Source of the DNA: Pseudoxanthomonas koreensis_A
GTDB lineage: Bacteria > Pseudomonadota > Gammaproteobacteria > Xanthomonadales > Xanthomonadaceae
Direction of reading: 5' to 3'
NCBI RefSeq assembly: GCF_041890415.1
Contig: NZ_CP169056.1
Span: 62,001-126,000 of the forward strand
Length of the DNA stretch: 64,000 nucleotides
The notes below the pieces were generated by a model. That model saw only the letters and a list, made by a program, of their open reading frames with translations. It made no database searches and had not been told where the DNA came from. Every line of letters starts with the position of its first letter. Positions within the stretch are counted from its first letter, which is position 1. Position numbers and translations under genes: made by a program. Below are positions 30,801 through 39,442 of the stretch, in pieces.

Positions 30801-31724
30801 TCAGCCCTTCCGGTGGCGCAGCCGCTCCAGCACGCCGTCCAGGGTGTCCAGGTCGGTGTAGTGGATCACCAGCCGGCCCTTGCCGCTGCGGCCGTGGGCG
30901 ATGGCGACCTTGGCGCCGAGGGACTCGGACAGTTCGGTCTCGAGGGCGGCGATGTCCGGCTGCTGCGCGCGCGCGCCGCGGGCCTTGCGTGCGGCGCCGC
31001 CGGAGGCCGGCACCTTGCCGGCGGCGAACTGCTGGGCGCGGTGTTCGACCTCGCGCACCGACCAGCCGTTCTCGGCGGCTTCGTGCGCCAGCCTGGCGGC
31101 CAGGTCGGGGGACAGGGTGAGCAGCGCGCGGGCGTGGCCCATCTCCAGGCGGCGGGCCTCGACCAGGGCGCGGATGGCCGGCGGCAGGTCCAGCAGGCGC
31201 AGCAGGTTGGAGACCGCCGCACGCGAACGGCCCACCGCGGCGGCGGCCTCGGCGTGGGTCAGCGAGAATTCGTCGATCAGGCGCTGCAGGGCCTGGGCCT
31301 CTTCCAGCGGGTTGAGGTCCTCGCGCTGGATGTTCTCGATCAGCGCCATGGCGATGACGGTGCGGTCGTCCAGCTCGCGCACCACCACCGGCACCTGTGC
31401 CAGCCCGGCCAGCTGCGCGGCCCGCCAGCGGCGCTCGCCGGCCACGATCTCGTAGCGGTCCTGGCCGATCTGGCGCACCACGATGGGCTGGATCACGCCC
31501 TGGGCCTGGATCGAGGCGGACAGCTCCTCCAGCTTGGCCGGATCCATGTCGCGACGCGGCTGGTACTTGCCGGGCTGCAGCCGGGCCACCGCCAGGGTGC
31601 GCAGCACGTCGCCCGGCTGCGGCTGGTCGATGGCCTCGCCCGGCGCGGTGGCTGCGGTGCCGGCCTTGGAACCGAGCAGGGCTTCCAGTCCGCGGCCCAG
31701 GCCGCGCTTCTTGGCAGCGCTCAT
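30801..31724 (-). CDS. parB: Chromosome-partitioning protein ParB
   Basis: A 307-residue ParB/Spo0J CTP-dependent DNA clamp that loads at parS sites near the origin. The N-terminal KKRGLGRGLEALLG peptide (ParA-stimulating type) is followed by the ParB/Srx CTPase domain with the GERRWRAAQ and ENIQREDLNPLEEA motifs, the helix-turn-helix (THAEAAAAVGRSRAAVSNLLRLL, split over about 165-190) and a C-terminal dimerisation segment. Its ATG overlaps the parA stop by one base. No parS sequence was seen in this window. Confidence 0.96.
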   Translation of the reverse strand: MSAAKKRGLGRGLEALLGSKAGTAATAPGEAIDQPQPGDVLRTLAVARLQPGKYQPRRDMDPAKLEELSASIQAQGVIQPIVVRQIGQDRYEIVAGERRWRAAQLAGLAQVPVVVRELDDRTVIAMALIENIQREDLNPLEEAQALQRLIDEFSLTHAEAAAAVGRSRAAVSNLLRLLDLPPAIRALVEARRLEMGHARALLTLSPDLAARLAHEAAENGWSVREVEHRAQQFAAGKVPASGGAARKARGARAQQPDIAALETELSESLGAKVAIAHGRSGKGRLVIHYTDLDTLDGVLERLRHRKG

Positions 31725-32524
31725 CAGCTGGCCTCCGCGATCGGGCGGCGCGCCAGTTGGCGCTCGTGCTGGCGGCGGATGACCTCGCCGGCCAGGCCCA
31801 AATAGGCCACGCCGCCGCGCGAGGCGCGGTCGTAGCCGACGATGCTCTGGCCATGGCTGGGCGCCTCGGCCAGGCGCACGTTGCGCGGCACGATGGTGCG
31901 GAACACGCGGTCGCCGAAGTGGTCGGTCAGTTCGGCCGAGACCGCATTGGCCAGGTTGTTGCGCACGTCGAACATGGTCCGCAGCACGCCTTCGATCTCC
32001 AGTTCCGGGTTGAGCTGCCCGCGCAGCGCCTCGATCGTCTCGATCAGCGCGCTCAGGCCCTCCAGGGCGTAGTACTCGCACTGCATCGGCACGATCACCG
32101 AGTCGGCGGCGGTCAGCGCATTGAGGGTCAGCAGCGACAGTGCCGGCGGGCAGTCGATGAGGATGAAGTCGTAGTCGCCGCGCAACGGCTGCAGCGCCTG
32201 CTTGAGCTTCTGCTCGCGGCCGTCGGCCTCCATCAGCTGGACTTCGGCGGCGGTCAGGTCGGTGTTGCCCGGCAGTAGGTCGAAGCCTTCGGCGGTCGTC
32301 ACCATGGTGGCGCGGGCGTCGCGCTCGCCCAGCAGCACGTCGCAGGTGGAGGCTTCCAGCTCGCGCTTGTCCACCCCGCTGCCCATGGTGGCGTTGCCTT
32401 GCGCGTCCAGGTCCACCAGCAGCACGCGCTTGGGCGCGCGGGCCAGGGCGGCGGCCAGGTTCACGGCCGTGGTGGTCTTGCCGACGCCGCCTTTCTGGTT
32501 GGCGATGGCGATGATGCGGGCCAT
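31724..32524 (-). CDS. parA: Chromosome-partitioning ATPase ParA
   Basis: A 266-residue ParA/Soj ATPase. The deviant Walker A motif KGGVGKTTT is at residues 11-19, the A' motif in LLVDLDAQGNAT and the Walker B in ILIDCPPALSLLT. It works with ParB to segregate the chromosome origin. It follows rsmG on the same strand, as in the gidA-rsmG-parA-parB neighbourhood of many proteobacteria, and its own promoter is likely in the 54-bp gap. Confidence 0.97.
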   Translation of the reverse strand: MARIIAIANQKGGVGKTTTAVNLAAALARAPKRVLLVDLDAQGNATMGSGVDKRELEASTCDVLLGERDARATMVTTAEGFDLLPGNTDLTAAEVQLMEADGREQKLKQALQPLRGDYDFILIDCPPALSLLTLNALTAADSVIVPMQCEYYALEGLSALIETIEALRGQLNPELEIEGVLRTMFDVRNNLANAVSAELTDHFGDRVFRTIVPRNVRLAEAPSHGQSIVGYDRASRGGVAYLGLAGEVIRRQHERQLARRPIAEAS

Positions 32525-32566
32525 GCGAGGCTGCCTTGGAGGGGACGCGCGTGTCCGGGACGGACC

Positions 32567-32572
32567 ATTATG
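32567..32572 (-). promoter_or_regulatory. Putative -10 of parA-parB
   Basis: CATAAT (5 of 6 matches) on the minus strand lies 42 nt before the parA start, giving a leader of about 35 nt. No clear -35. Confidence 0.45.
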
Positions 32573-32578
32573 CGGGTT

Positions 32579-33220
32579 TCACGCCGCCCGGCCCACCTCG
32601 ACCAGATGGCGCTCGGCCTCGAGCCCGGGCACCGCCAGCGGATGCAGGGCCAGCGCGGCCCAGCCGGCCGGCAGCGCGGCGATCTCGGAGGCCGGGTGGA
32701 TGCCCTTCATCGCCAGCAGGCGCCCGCCGGGTGCGAGCAGGTGGCCGCCGACGGCGATGATGCCGGCCAGGGTATCGAGCGCGCGCGCGGTGACCTGGGC
32801 GTAGGCGCCGGGTTCGTCGAGCGCCTCGGCGCGCGATTCGGCCACCCGCGCATTGCCCAGGCGCAGCTGGCGCACGGCCTCGCGCAGGAAGCGGGCCTTC
32901 TTGCCGTTGCTTTCCACCAGGGTGACGTGCACCTGCGGCAGGGCGATGGCCAGCGGGATGCCGGGCAGGCCGGGGCCGGTGCCCAGGTCGGCCAGCGCGC
33001 CGGGGCGCAGGTACGGATGCATGGCCAGCGAGTCGAGCAGGTGGCGGGTGACCATCTCGTCCGGGTCGCGGATGGCGGTGAGGTTGTAGGTGCGGTTCCA
33101 GCGCAGCAGCAGGGCCAGGTAGTCCAGCAGCGGCACGGCCAGGGCGCGATCCAGTCCGAGGGCATCCAGGCCCTCGTCCAGGCGCTGGCGCAGCGGTTCG
33201 GGAAAATCGGAGGCAGGCAT
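32579..33220 (-). CDS. rsmG: 16S rRNA (guanine527-N7)-methyltransferase RsmG
   Basis: A 213-residue SAM-dependent methyltransferase (GidB). The SAM-binding motif LADLGTGPGLPGIPLAI and the downstream LVESNGKKARFLRE are plainly visible, as is NLTAIRDPDEMVTRHLLDSL near the N-terminus. It methylates N7 of G527 in 16S rRNA; loss of it gives low-level streptomycin resistance in other species. I prefer the ATG at 33220 to the one at 33238, because GATACT ends 6 nt before 33220, the leaderless arrangement seen elsewhere in the window, and the length matches the family. Confidence 0.96.
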   Translation of the reverse strand: MPASDFPEPLRQRLDEGLDALGLDRALAVPLLDYLALLLRWNRTYNLTAIRDPDEMVTRHLLDSLAMHPYLRPGALADLGTGPGLPGIPLAIALPQVHVTLVESNGKKARFLREAVRQLRLGNARVAESRAEALDEPGAYAQVTARALDTLAGIIAVGGHLLAPGGRLLAMKGIHPASEIAALPAGWAALALHPLAVPGLEAERHLVEVGRAA

Positions 33221-33226
33221 CCGCGC

Positions 33227-33232
33227 AGTATC
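33227..33232 (-). promoter_or_regulatory. Putative -10 of rsmG, leaderless arrangement
   Basis: GATACT on the minus strand ends 6 nt before the ATG at 33220; no Shine-Dalgarno is present. Confidence 0.45.
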
Positions 33233-33353
33233 GCCCATGCATGGCGCGCCGATGTGCGGCGTGGCCCGGTACCCGGGTGATGCGCCGGCCGCCGGCGTGG
33301 CGGCCTCAGGAATTGCGCGGCAATCGGCGGCGCCATCGCGCCCGGTTGCCGGC

Positions 33354-33953
33354 CTACGTCGAAAGGTGCGGATACCAGGCCACGGCGGCCAGGTAGCCCT
33401 CCTGCGGAATCCATTCGCGCACCTGCCAGCGTGCTGCATCTCCCAGCGCCGCATCGCAGGCCAGCAACTGCAGTGGCGCCGAGGGATGGTCGCCCTGCGG
33501 TGCGAACTCCAGCCGGTGCAGGCCGAACGATAGGCCGCGGCCGTGCGCCTTCAGCAGCGCCTCCTTGGCGCACCACAGGCGCAGGAATGCGGTCTGGCGC
33601 AGTTCCGGGGCCAGTGCGTGCAGGAGGCGGGCTTCGCCCGGGGCGAAGAAGCGCTCCGCAAGTTCCAGCGCACGCGGGCGCGGGCGCTGGCGTTCCAGGT
33701 CCACGCCCAGGGTGACGTCGCGGCCCAGGGCCAGCAGCAGGCGCTCGCCGCTGTGGCTCCAGCCGGCATCGTGGTCGTGGAAGGGCGCGTGCAGGCGCGG
33801 GCGGCCGTAATCGTCGCGGGCCAGCGGCAGGGCGTCCGGAGCCTGCTGCAGCCAGCGGGCCAGCAGGTCGCGTACCTGCGGCTCGCCGCGCACGCCGGCC
33901 TGGTAGGGCAGGGCCTGCACCCGCACCGGGCCGAAATTCCAGGCGTCGCTCAC
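33354..33953 (-). CDS. 4'-phosphopantetheinyl transferase (Sfp-type)
   Basis: A 199-residue Sfp/HetI-type enzyme that transfers the phosphopantetheine arm of CoA to a carrier-protein serine. The two metal- and CoA-binding motifs are GVDLE (about residues 82-86) and WCAKEALLK (about 126-134), with SHSG providing the upstream conserved His. Sfp-type enzymes usually serve polyketide, non-ribosomal peptide or specialised fatty-acid carriers, and none is in this window. A KEALLKA rather than KESxxK variant is common in the F/KES-W/KEA groups. Specific partner unknown. Confidence 0.9.
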   Translation of the reverse strand: MSDAWNFGPVRVQALPYQAGVRGEPQVRDLLARWLQQAPDALPLARDDYGRPRLHAPFHDHDAGWSHSGERLLLALGRDVTLGVDLERQRPRPRALELAERFFAPGEARLLHALAPELRQTAFLRLWCAKEALLKAHGRGLSFGLHRLEFAPQGDHPSAPLQLLACDAALGDAARWQVREWIPQEGYLAAVAWYPHLST

Positions 33954-34073
33954 CGCAGGCCTCCACCGTGCCGGTGCGGCGGATATACGGCCGCTTCACG
34001 GCAGCACGGGTTTGATGGCCCGGAGTGCTCCGTACGCCGGAGTGGACTCCATAGACCCCAGGAGGGAGACAAC

Positions 34074-34325
34074 ATGGGCATCATCATCTGGTTGATCGTG
34101 GGTGGCATCGTCGGCTGGCTGGCCAGTCTGATCATGAAGCGCGACGGGCAGCAGGGCATCCTGCTGAACATCGTCGTGGGCATCGTCGGCGCGATGCTGG
34201 CCGGCTGGCTGTTCGGCGGCGGCATCAACGACGCCATCACCATACGGACATTCCTGTTCTCGCTGATAGGTGCAGTGATCCTGCTGGCGATCGTGAACCT
34301 GTTCACTCGCGGCAGGGCACGCTGA
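34074..34325 (+). CDS. GlsB/YeaQ/YmgE-type transglycosylase-associated membrane protein
   Basis: An 83-residue protein with three hydrophobic, Gly-rich helices (IIIWLIVGGIVGWLASLIM, GILLNIVVGIVGAMLAGWLF and a third near the C-terminus), the pattern of the GlsB/YeaQ/YmgE stress-response family. AGGAGG 9 nt upstream marks the start at 34074. The region just before it holds two inverted repeats with GGAG...CTCC arms (34021-34030 and 34040-34051). Function unknown; family members respond to envelope or general stress. Confidence 0.88.
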   Translation: MGIIIWLIVGGIVGWLASLIMKRDGQQGILLNIVVGIVGAMLAGWLFGGGINDAITIRTFLFSLIGAVILLAIVNLFTRGRAR

Positions 34326-34347
34326 CAGCAGCGCCAGGGATGGAATG

Positions 34348-34377
34348 GCGAAGGCCCGGTACCTGCCGGGCCTTCGC
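34348..34377. terminator. Bidirectional terminator between YeaQ-like gene and xthA
   Basis: A 12-bp perfect stem (34348-34359 with 34366-34377) with a 6-nt loop sits between convergent genes. T tracts are short on both sides. Confidence 0.75.
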
Positions 34378-34389
34378 GGCTTTCACGGG

Positions 34390-35160
34390 TCAGCGCGCCA
34401 GTTCGACCCATGCCGGAGCGTGGTCGCTGGGCCGCTCCCAGGTACGCGGTTCGCGCTCGATCCCGGCGCCGACCACCGAGCCGCGAAGCGCATCGGACAC
34501 CAGGGTCAGGTCGATGCGCAGCCCGAGGTTGCGGCGGAATGCGGCCTGGCGGTAATCCCACCAGCTGAACTCGGTGCCTTCCGGCTGCGCCAGGCGATAG
34601 CCGTCGTGCAGCCCCAGGTCCAGCAGCGCCCGCAGTGCGCTGCGCTCGGCAACCGAGCTGAGGATGTGGCCGTCGTGCCACACCGCCGGGTCGTGCACGT
34701 CGCGCGCGTCCGGAGTGATGTTGAAATCGCCCAGCACCACCAGCTCCGGATGGTCGCGGATTTCCTGCGCCAGCCACGCATGTACCGCGGCCAGCCACTC
34801 CAGCTTGAAGGCGTACTTGTCGGTGCCCACCGCCTGGCCGTTGACCACGTACAGGTTGACGATGCGGATCCCGTCTACCGTGGCGGTGATCGCACGCCGG
34901 TGCTCGTGCTCGAAGCCGGGGATGCCGACCACCACGTCCTGCAGCGGCCCGCGCGCCAGGATCGCCACCCCGTTGTAGGTCTTCTGCCCGGAAAACACGC
35001 TGCGGTAGCCTAGCGCGGCCAACGCCTCGTCGGGGAAGCGGTGGTCTTCCAGCTTGGTTTCCTGCAGCCCCACCACGTCGGGGCCGAAGGCGCGCAACCA
35101 CTGTTCCAGGTGCGGTAGGCGCACGTTGAGCGAGTTGACGTTCCAGCTGGCGATTTTCAT
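34390..35160 (-). CDS. xthA: Exodeoxyribonuclease III
   Basis: A 256-residue AP endonuclease/3'-5' exonuclease of the ExoIII family. Conserved elements are WNVNSLNVRLPHL at the N-terminus, the metal-binding glutamate Glu34 in LQETKLED, VVLGDFNITPD in the core, and PSDHAPAWVEL at the C-terminus with the catalytic Asp-His. It repairs abasic sites and blocked 3' ends. It is divergent from the gamma-carbonic-anhydrase gene across a 294-bp gap. Of XthA and ExoA-type annotations the sequence favours the XthA-like group. Confidence 0.96.
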   Translation of the reverse strand: MKIASWNVNSLNVRLPHLEQWLRAFGPDVVGLQETKLEDHRFPDEALAALGYRSVFSGQKTYNGVAILARGPLQDVVVGIPGFEHEHRRAITATVDGIRIVNLYVVNGQAVGTDKYAFKLEWLAAVHAWLAQEIRDHPELVVLGDFNITPDARDVHDPAVWHDGHILSSVAERSALRALLDLGLHDGYRLAQPEGTEFSWWDYRQAAFRRNLGLRIDLTLVSDALRGSVVGAGIEREPRTWERPSDHAPAWVELAR

Positions 35161-35454
35161 GGGTGCGATATCCAGCGCATCAGTGGATTCTGGATCAGGA
35201 AGCGGGCTCGATACCCCGGCCTGCCCTGCGAGTGGATCGGCAGGCTGCGCGGTGTGCAACAGCGGCGTCATCCATTCACGCACTGCCAACAGGCGTCCAT
35301 CGTGTTGCACGCCATTGCAGGCGCCTGGCGGATGATCGCATGGCACGGGTGCCGACATCGCTGGACAGCGCCGTGGCGGCACGGGTCGGCCACTCGAAGG
35401 TTCGATGATCTGCCACGGCGGGTGGGCCCGGACCGCCGCCGCTACAATCCCGGC
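35161..35454. other. Divergent intergenic region, xthA / gamma-carbonic anhydrase
   Basis: This 294-bp gap holds the putative -10 of the plus-strand gene (35443-35448). I see no small ORF with coding character, hairpin terminator or REP element in it. Confidence 0.5.
35443..35448 (+). promoter_or_regulatory. Putative -10 of gamma-CA gene, leaderless arrangement
   Basis: TACAAT ends 6 nt before the ATG at 35455; no Shine-Dalgarno. Confidence 0.55.
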
Positions 35455-36030
35455 ATGGCTCCTTCCATCCGTCCCTATCTCGACCGCGTGCCCGTGCTGG
35501 GCGCGCGCGTGTACGTCGATCCGGCCGCGACCGTCATCGGCGATGTGGAACTGGCCGAGGATGCCTCGGTATGGCCGGCCTGCGTGCTGCGCGGCGACGT
35601 CAACTTCATCCGCGTCGGCGCGCGCAGCAACCTGCAGGACGGCACCATCGTCCACGTCAGCCACCACAGCCCGTACAACACGGCCGGGTATCCGACCCTG
35701 ATCGGTACGGACGTCACCATCGGCCACGGTGCCATCATCCATGCCTGCACCATCGAGGACCTGTGCCTGGTCGGCATGGGCGCGCGGATCCTGGACGGCG
35801 CCACGGTGCGCCGGTACGGCTTCGTCGGTGCCGGCGCGGTGGTCGGCCCGGGCAAGACCGTGGGCGAGGCCGAGCTGTGGCTGGGCAATCCGGCGCGCCT
35901 GGCGCGGCGCCTGAGCGAGCGCGAGATCGAGGGCCTGCACTATTCGGCTGCGCATTACGTGCGGCTCAAGGACCACTACCTGCAGGCGGCCGCCGCACCG
36001 GCGCACCCTGGCGCGGCCGGCACGCCGTAA
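35455..36030 (+). CDS. Gamma-carbonic anhydrase family protein (YrdA-like)
   Basis: A 191-residue left-handed beta-helix protein (hexapeptide repeats VWPACVLRGDVNFIRVGARSN, then IGTDVTIGHGAIIHACTI and related turns) with zinc-ligand-type histidines in HVSHH, IGHG and IIHAC. It belongs to the gamma-CA/YrdA/PaaY group, whose members are trimeric metal-binding proteins; many show weak or no carbonic anhydrase activity. The C-terminal 30 residues extend past the usual helix. The start is at a leaderless-type promoter. Confidence 0.88.
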   Translation: MAPSIRPYLDRVPVLGARVYVDPAATVIGDVELAEDASVWPACVLRGDVNFIRVGARSNLQDGTIVHVSHHSPYNTAGYPTLIGTDVTIGHGAIIHACTIEDLCLVGMGARILDGATVRRYGFVGAGAVVGPGKTVGEAELWLGNPARLARRLSEREIEGLHYSAAHYVRLKDHYLQAAAAPAHPGAAGTP

Positions 36031-36115
36031 CTTCCGCGATCGCGCGCGGCCATCGCGGCTGGGCAAGGCCGCGTCCGGCCGTTACAGTCGCGCGCAGGTA
36101 CGCTCAGGGGAACGC

Positions 36116-36880
36116 ATGCCGCCACAGGCCACCAGCCGGCAGGATCGCCGGCCGATGTCGACTGCCGCCACGGCGGTCCAGGCGCATGCTGCGCCAGCCA
36201 TGCTCGACACCTGGCGCGAGGTGGTCACGCCCGAGGGCGTGGCCCTGCGCCTGCCCGCGGCCGGTCCGGTGCCACGTGCGCTGGCCTGGATCATCGACCT
36301 GGTCGTGCGCATGGTGATACTGATGGTGCTGGGCATGGTGCTGGGGCTGCTCGGCGGGCTTGGCGAGGGCGTGTACCTGGTCGCCATGTTCCTGGTGTTC
36401 TGGGCGTATCCCATCGTGTTCGAAGTGGTGTGGCGCGGGCAGACGCCGGGCAAGCGCGTGCTGGGCCTGCGCGTGGTCGCCGGCGACGGCGCGCCGGTGG
36501 GATGGCTGCCGGCGATCGTGCGCAATTTGCTGCGCACCGTGGACATGCTGCCGTTCGGCTACGCCGCCGGACTGGTGACCTGCCTGTGCGACCGCGACAG
36601 CCGCCGACTCGGTGACCTGGTGGCCGACACGGTGGTGGTACACGTGGCGCCGCGCAGCGTGCTGCACCCGGTGCCGAGCGTGCCGGCACTGGCGCCGGGG
36701 CAACCACTGCAGGCGTCCGAACAGGCAGCCATCGTGGCGTTCGGTGAACGCGCCGCGCGGCTGGTACCGGCGCGCCAGGCGGAACTGGCCGGATTGCTGC
36801 AGCCGCTGACCGGTGCCACCGGCCAGGAAGGCGTGCAACGCCTGTATGGCATCGCCAATGCACTGCTGGGGCGGCGATGA
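36116..36880 (+). CDS. RDD-family membrane protein, first gene of MoxR-type operon
   Basis: A 254-residue inner-membrane protein with an RDD domain: a helix beginning PRALAWIIDLVVRMV (Arg and Asp of the motif), a second helix around YLVAMFLVFWAYPIVFEVV, then the conserved QTPGKRVLGLRVV and the RLGDLVADTVVV end. The C-terminal 90 residues are soluble. CAGGGGAACGC supports the start. Its stop overlaps the start of the SpoIIM-like gene (ATGA), and five more coupled or closely spaced genes follow. RDD proteins are proposed transporters or channels, with few characterised members. Confidence 0.88.
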   Translation: MPPQATSRQDRRPMSTAATAVQAHAAPAMLDTWREVVTPEGVALRLPAAGPVPRALAWIIDLVVRMVILMVLGMVLGLLGGLGEGVYLVAMFLVFWAYPIVFEVVWRGQTPGKRVLGLRVVAGDGAPVGWLPAIVRNLLRTVDMLPFGYAAGLVTCLCDRDSRRLGDLVADTVVVHVAPRSVLHPVPSVPALAPGQPLQASEQAAIVAFGERAARLVPARQAELAGLLQPLTGATGQEGVQRLYGIANALLGRR

Positions 36881-37884
36881 GGCAGGAGCAGTTCATCGCC
36901 CGCCATCGCGCCGAGTGGGACGCGTTCGAGCAGTGGCTGCGGCGGCGTGGGGCGGGCCCGCGGCGGCTGCGCACCGCCGGCACCGGCGCGGTGCCCGACG
37001 AGGAGATTCCTGCACGCTACCGGCGCCTGTGCCAGCACCTGGCCCTGGCCCGGCGACGCGGCTACAGCCCGCCGCTGCTCCAGCACCTGCAGCAGCTCAT
37101 GCACGATGGCCATGCGGCGCTGTACCGCGCGCCGCCGCCGCGCTGGCGCCGCGCGCTGGAGTTCCTGGTCGCCGGATTCCCGCAACTGGTGCGCAGCCAG
37201 GGCGGCCTGATGTGGGCGTCGGCGGCGTTGTTCGTGGTTCCGCTGGTGGGCGTGTTCCTGGTCCTGCAGTGGCGGCCGGACCTGATCTACCAGATGCTGG
37301 ATCCGGGCCAGATCGCCCAGTTCGAACGCATGTACGATCCGGCCGACCCGCGCCAGGCGCTGGGCCGCGAGAGCGGCAGCGACTGGCGCATGTTCGGCTA
37401 CTACGTGATGAACAACATCAGCATCGGGCTGCGCACCTTCGCCGGCGGGCTGCTGGCCGGCGTGGGCACCATCGCGGTGCTGGTGGTCAACGGAGTGAGC
37501 ATCGGCGCGGTGGCCGGGCACCTGCAGGCGGTGGGCCACGGCGAGCCGTTCTGGCGTTTCGTGGCCGGGCACGCGCCGCTGGAGCTGACCGCCATCGTGA
37601 TCGCCGGCGGTGCCGGCCTGCGCCTGGGCCTGGACCTGGTGGCGCCGGGCAACCGCCGCCGCCGCGATGCGCTGGTCGATGCCGGCCGCATCGGTGCACG
37701 GCTGTGCCTGGGCGTGGCGGTGATGCTGCTGCTGGCGGCGGTCGTGGAGGCGTTCTGGTCGTCCACCCACTGGGTGCCGGCGGGCGTCAAGTTCGGCGTG
37801 TCGGCGGTGTTGTGGGTCCTGGTGCTGGGCTGGCTGTGGCGCGGTGGCCGTGGCGATGCGCTGGAGTCCGGCGATGCGCCCTGA
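36877..37884 (+). CDS. SpoIIM-like (stage II sporulation protein M family) membrane protein
   Basis: A 335-residue protein: a soluble, Arg-rich helical N-terminal part (about 1-95) and five or so transmembrane helices (from GGLMWASAALFVVPLVGVFLV, split here, to the C-terminus), with the family hallmark YYVMNNISIGLRTFAGGLLAG and HAPLELTAIVIAGGAGLRLG. In sporulating bacteria SpoIIM works in septal peptidoglycan remodelling; this organism does not sporulate, and such homologues occur widely next to MoxR and RDD genes. It overlaps the next gene by 11 bp. Confidence 0.88.
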   Translation: MRQEQFIARHRAEWDAFEQWLRRRGAGPRRLRTAGTGAVPDEEIPARYRRLCQHLALARRRGYSPPLLQHLQQLMHDGHAALYRAPPPRWRRALEFLVAGFPQLVRSQGGLMWASAALFVVPLVGVFLVLQWRPDLIYQMLDPGQIAQFERMYDPADPRQALGRESGSDWRMFGYYVMNNISIGLRTFAGGLLAGVGTIAVLVVNGVSIGAVAGHLQAVGHGEPFWRFVAGHAPLELTAIVIAGGAGLRLGLDLVAPGNRRRRDALVDAGRIGARLCLGVAVMLLLAAVVEAFWSSTHWVPAGVKFGVSAVLWVLVLGWLWRGGRGDALESGDAP

Positions 37885-39442
37885 GGACCTGCAGGTCAAC
37901 CTGCGCCCGCGCTCGTCCTGGGAGGCGATGGAACTGGGCACGGCGCTGTTGCGCCGGCATGCTGGCGCGGTATGGCGGCCATGGTTGCTGGCCATGCTGG
38001 CAGGCTTTGTCCTGGTCAACGCTGTGGCCTGGGCGCTGGGCCAGCTGTGGCTGGCCGGGCTGCTGCTGTGGTGGTTGAAGCCGGCGTTCGAGCGGATCGT
38101 GCTGTACGTGCTGTCGCGGGCGGTGTTCGGCCGTGCGCCGCCAGCGGCCGAAGCGTTGCGCGCGCAGTGGCGCTTCGGCACCGCGATGCTGCCCGCCTAC
38201 CTCACCTGGCGGCGGCTTGGCCCCGCCCGCGCGCTGCTGATGCCGGTGGACCTGCTGGAGGGCAATGCGCCCGCGCAGCGTCGCGCTCGGCGCTCGGCGC
38301 TGGCCGGGCCGGCGTACTCGCACGGGATCATGCTGACCACGGTGTGCGTGCATTTTGAACTGGCGCTGATGCTGGCTTGCGTGGCAGCGGTGTTCCTGTT
38401 CATTCCGGCCGAACAACTGGCCACGACGCTGCACGCTTCATGGGGCCTGCTGCGGCAGGCGCCGCCGGCCTGGATGGCACTGGCGGCCAACACCGCGGGC
38501 TGGCTGGCGGCGGTGGTGGTGGGCCCGTTCTACGTGGCTGCCGGCTTCGGCCTGTACCTCAACCGTCGCAGCGAGAGCGAGGCCTGGGACGTGGAGCTGG
38601 CGTTCCGGCGCCTGCGCGAACGCCTTCTGGCCCACACCGCGCCGCTGCTGCTGGCGCTTGCCGCCGGCCTGACGCTGCTGGTGCCGGTACCGGCGAGCGC
38701 CCAGCACGGCCACGACGATGCAGCGCACGGCAATGGCCGGGTCCGGAAGAACAGCGCCGCGGCCGCGCCGACATTGCCTGCCGTGTTCGGTACCGAGTTG
38801 CAGGACGATGCGCGCTTCCGCGACGCGGCCACGCGCGCCTACCAGGACCCACTGATCGGCGCGCGCCGTACCGTGGTCAGCTGGCAGCCGAAGGGCGTCC
38901 GCGGTGACACCGTGCGGCCGCCGTTACAACTGCCCAAGTCGCTGCAACAGATGGTCGCCATGGTCGCGCGCGCGGCCGAGTGGGCCTTGTGGCTGCTGCT
39001 GGTCGTGCTGCTGCTGGTGGTCGTGGGTACCGCGCCGCGCTGGTTGCCGTGGCTGCGCGGCGGCGGATTGCGGCGGCGTCGGCCGGCTCCACCGGAGGCC
39101 GACAGCCACGCGCTGGCCGAGCCGGAAACATTGCCCGACGATGTGCCCGCCGCCGTGCGCAAGCTGTGGGCACAGGGCAACCCGCGCGCGGCGCTGGCAC
39201 TGCTGTACCGCGCAAGCGTGGAGGCCATGGCCGGGCGCGTGCAGGCCACGCTGCCGCCGGGTGCCACCGAGGCGCAGTGCCTGCGCATCGCGCGGCGGCT
39301 GCCGGACGGCCAGTCGCGCGAGCTGTTCGCGCGCACCGTGCGGGTCTGGCAGTACACCGCCTATGCCGGCCGGCTGCCGGACGCGCCGGAGTTCGAGGCG
39401 CTGCTGCTGCAGGCGCAGGAGCATTGGGGGTGGCGCGCATGA
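37874..39442 (+). CDS. DUF4129-containing multi-pass membrane protein
   Basis: A 522-residue protein with about five N-terminal transmembrane helices (to about residue 275), a periplasmic His/Asp-rich linker after PVPASAQHGHDDAAHGNG, another transmembrane helix at about 373-395 (AAEWALWLLLVVLLLVVVG) and a C-terminal cytoplasmic DUF4129 domain (AALALLYRASVEAMAGR ... VRVWQYTAYAGRLPDAPEFEALL). The ATG at 37874 overlaps the previous stop by 11 bp; a GTG ten codons earlier is possible. In other bacteria DUF4129 accompanies transglutaminase or MoxR modules. Function unknown. Confidence 0.82.
   Translation: MRPEDLQVNLRPRSSWEAMELGTALLRRHAGAVWRPWLLAMLAGFVLVNAVAWALGQLWLAGLLLWWLKPAFERIVLYVLSRAVFGRAPPAAEALRAQWRFGTAMLPAYLTWRRLGPARALLMPVDLLEGNAPAQRRARRSALAGPAYSHGIMLTTVCVHFELALMLACVAAVFLFIPAEQLATTLHASWGLLRQAPPAWMALAANTAGWLAAVVVGPFYVAAGFGLYLNRRSESEAWDVELAFRRLRERLLAHTAPLLLALAAGLTLLVPVPASAQHGHDDAAHGNGRVRKNSAAAAPTLPAVFGTELQDDARFRDAATRAYQDPLIGARRTVVSWQPKGVRGDTVRPPLQLPKSLQQMVAMVARAAEWALWLLLVVLLLVVVGTAPRWLPWLRGGGLRRRRPAPPEADSHALAEPETLPDDVPAAVRKLWAQGNPRAALALLYRASVEAMAGRVQATLPPGATEAQCLRIARRLPDGQSRELFARTVRVWQYTAYAGRLPDAPEFEALLLQAQEHWGWRA

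Noticed and set aside
30801..33220. parS site near parAB
   Set aside because: I looked for the TGTTNCACGTGAAACA-type palindrome and found none in this region; the GGTTTCACGCC near 32574 is not a match.
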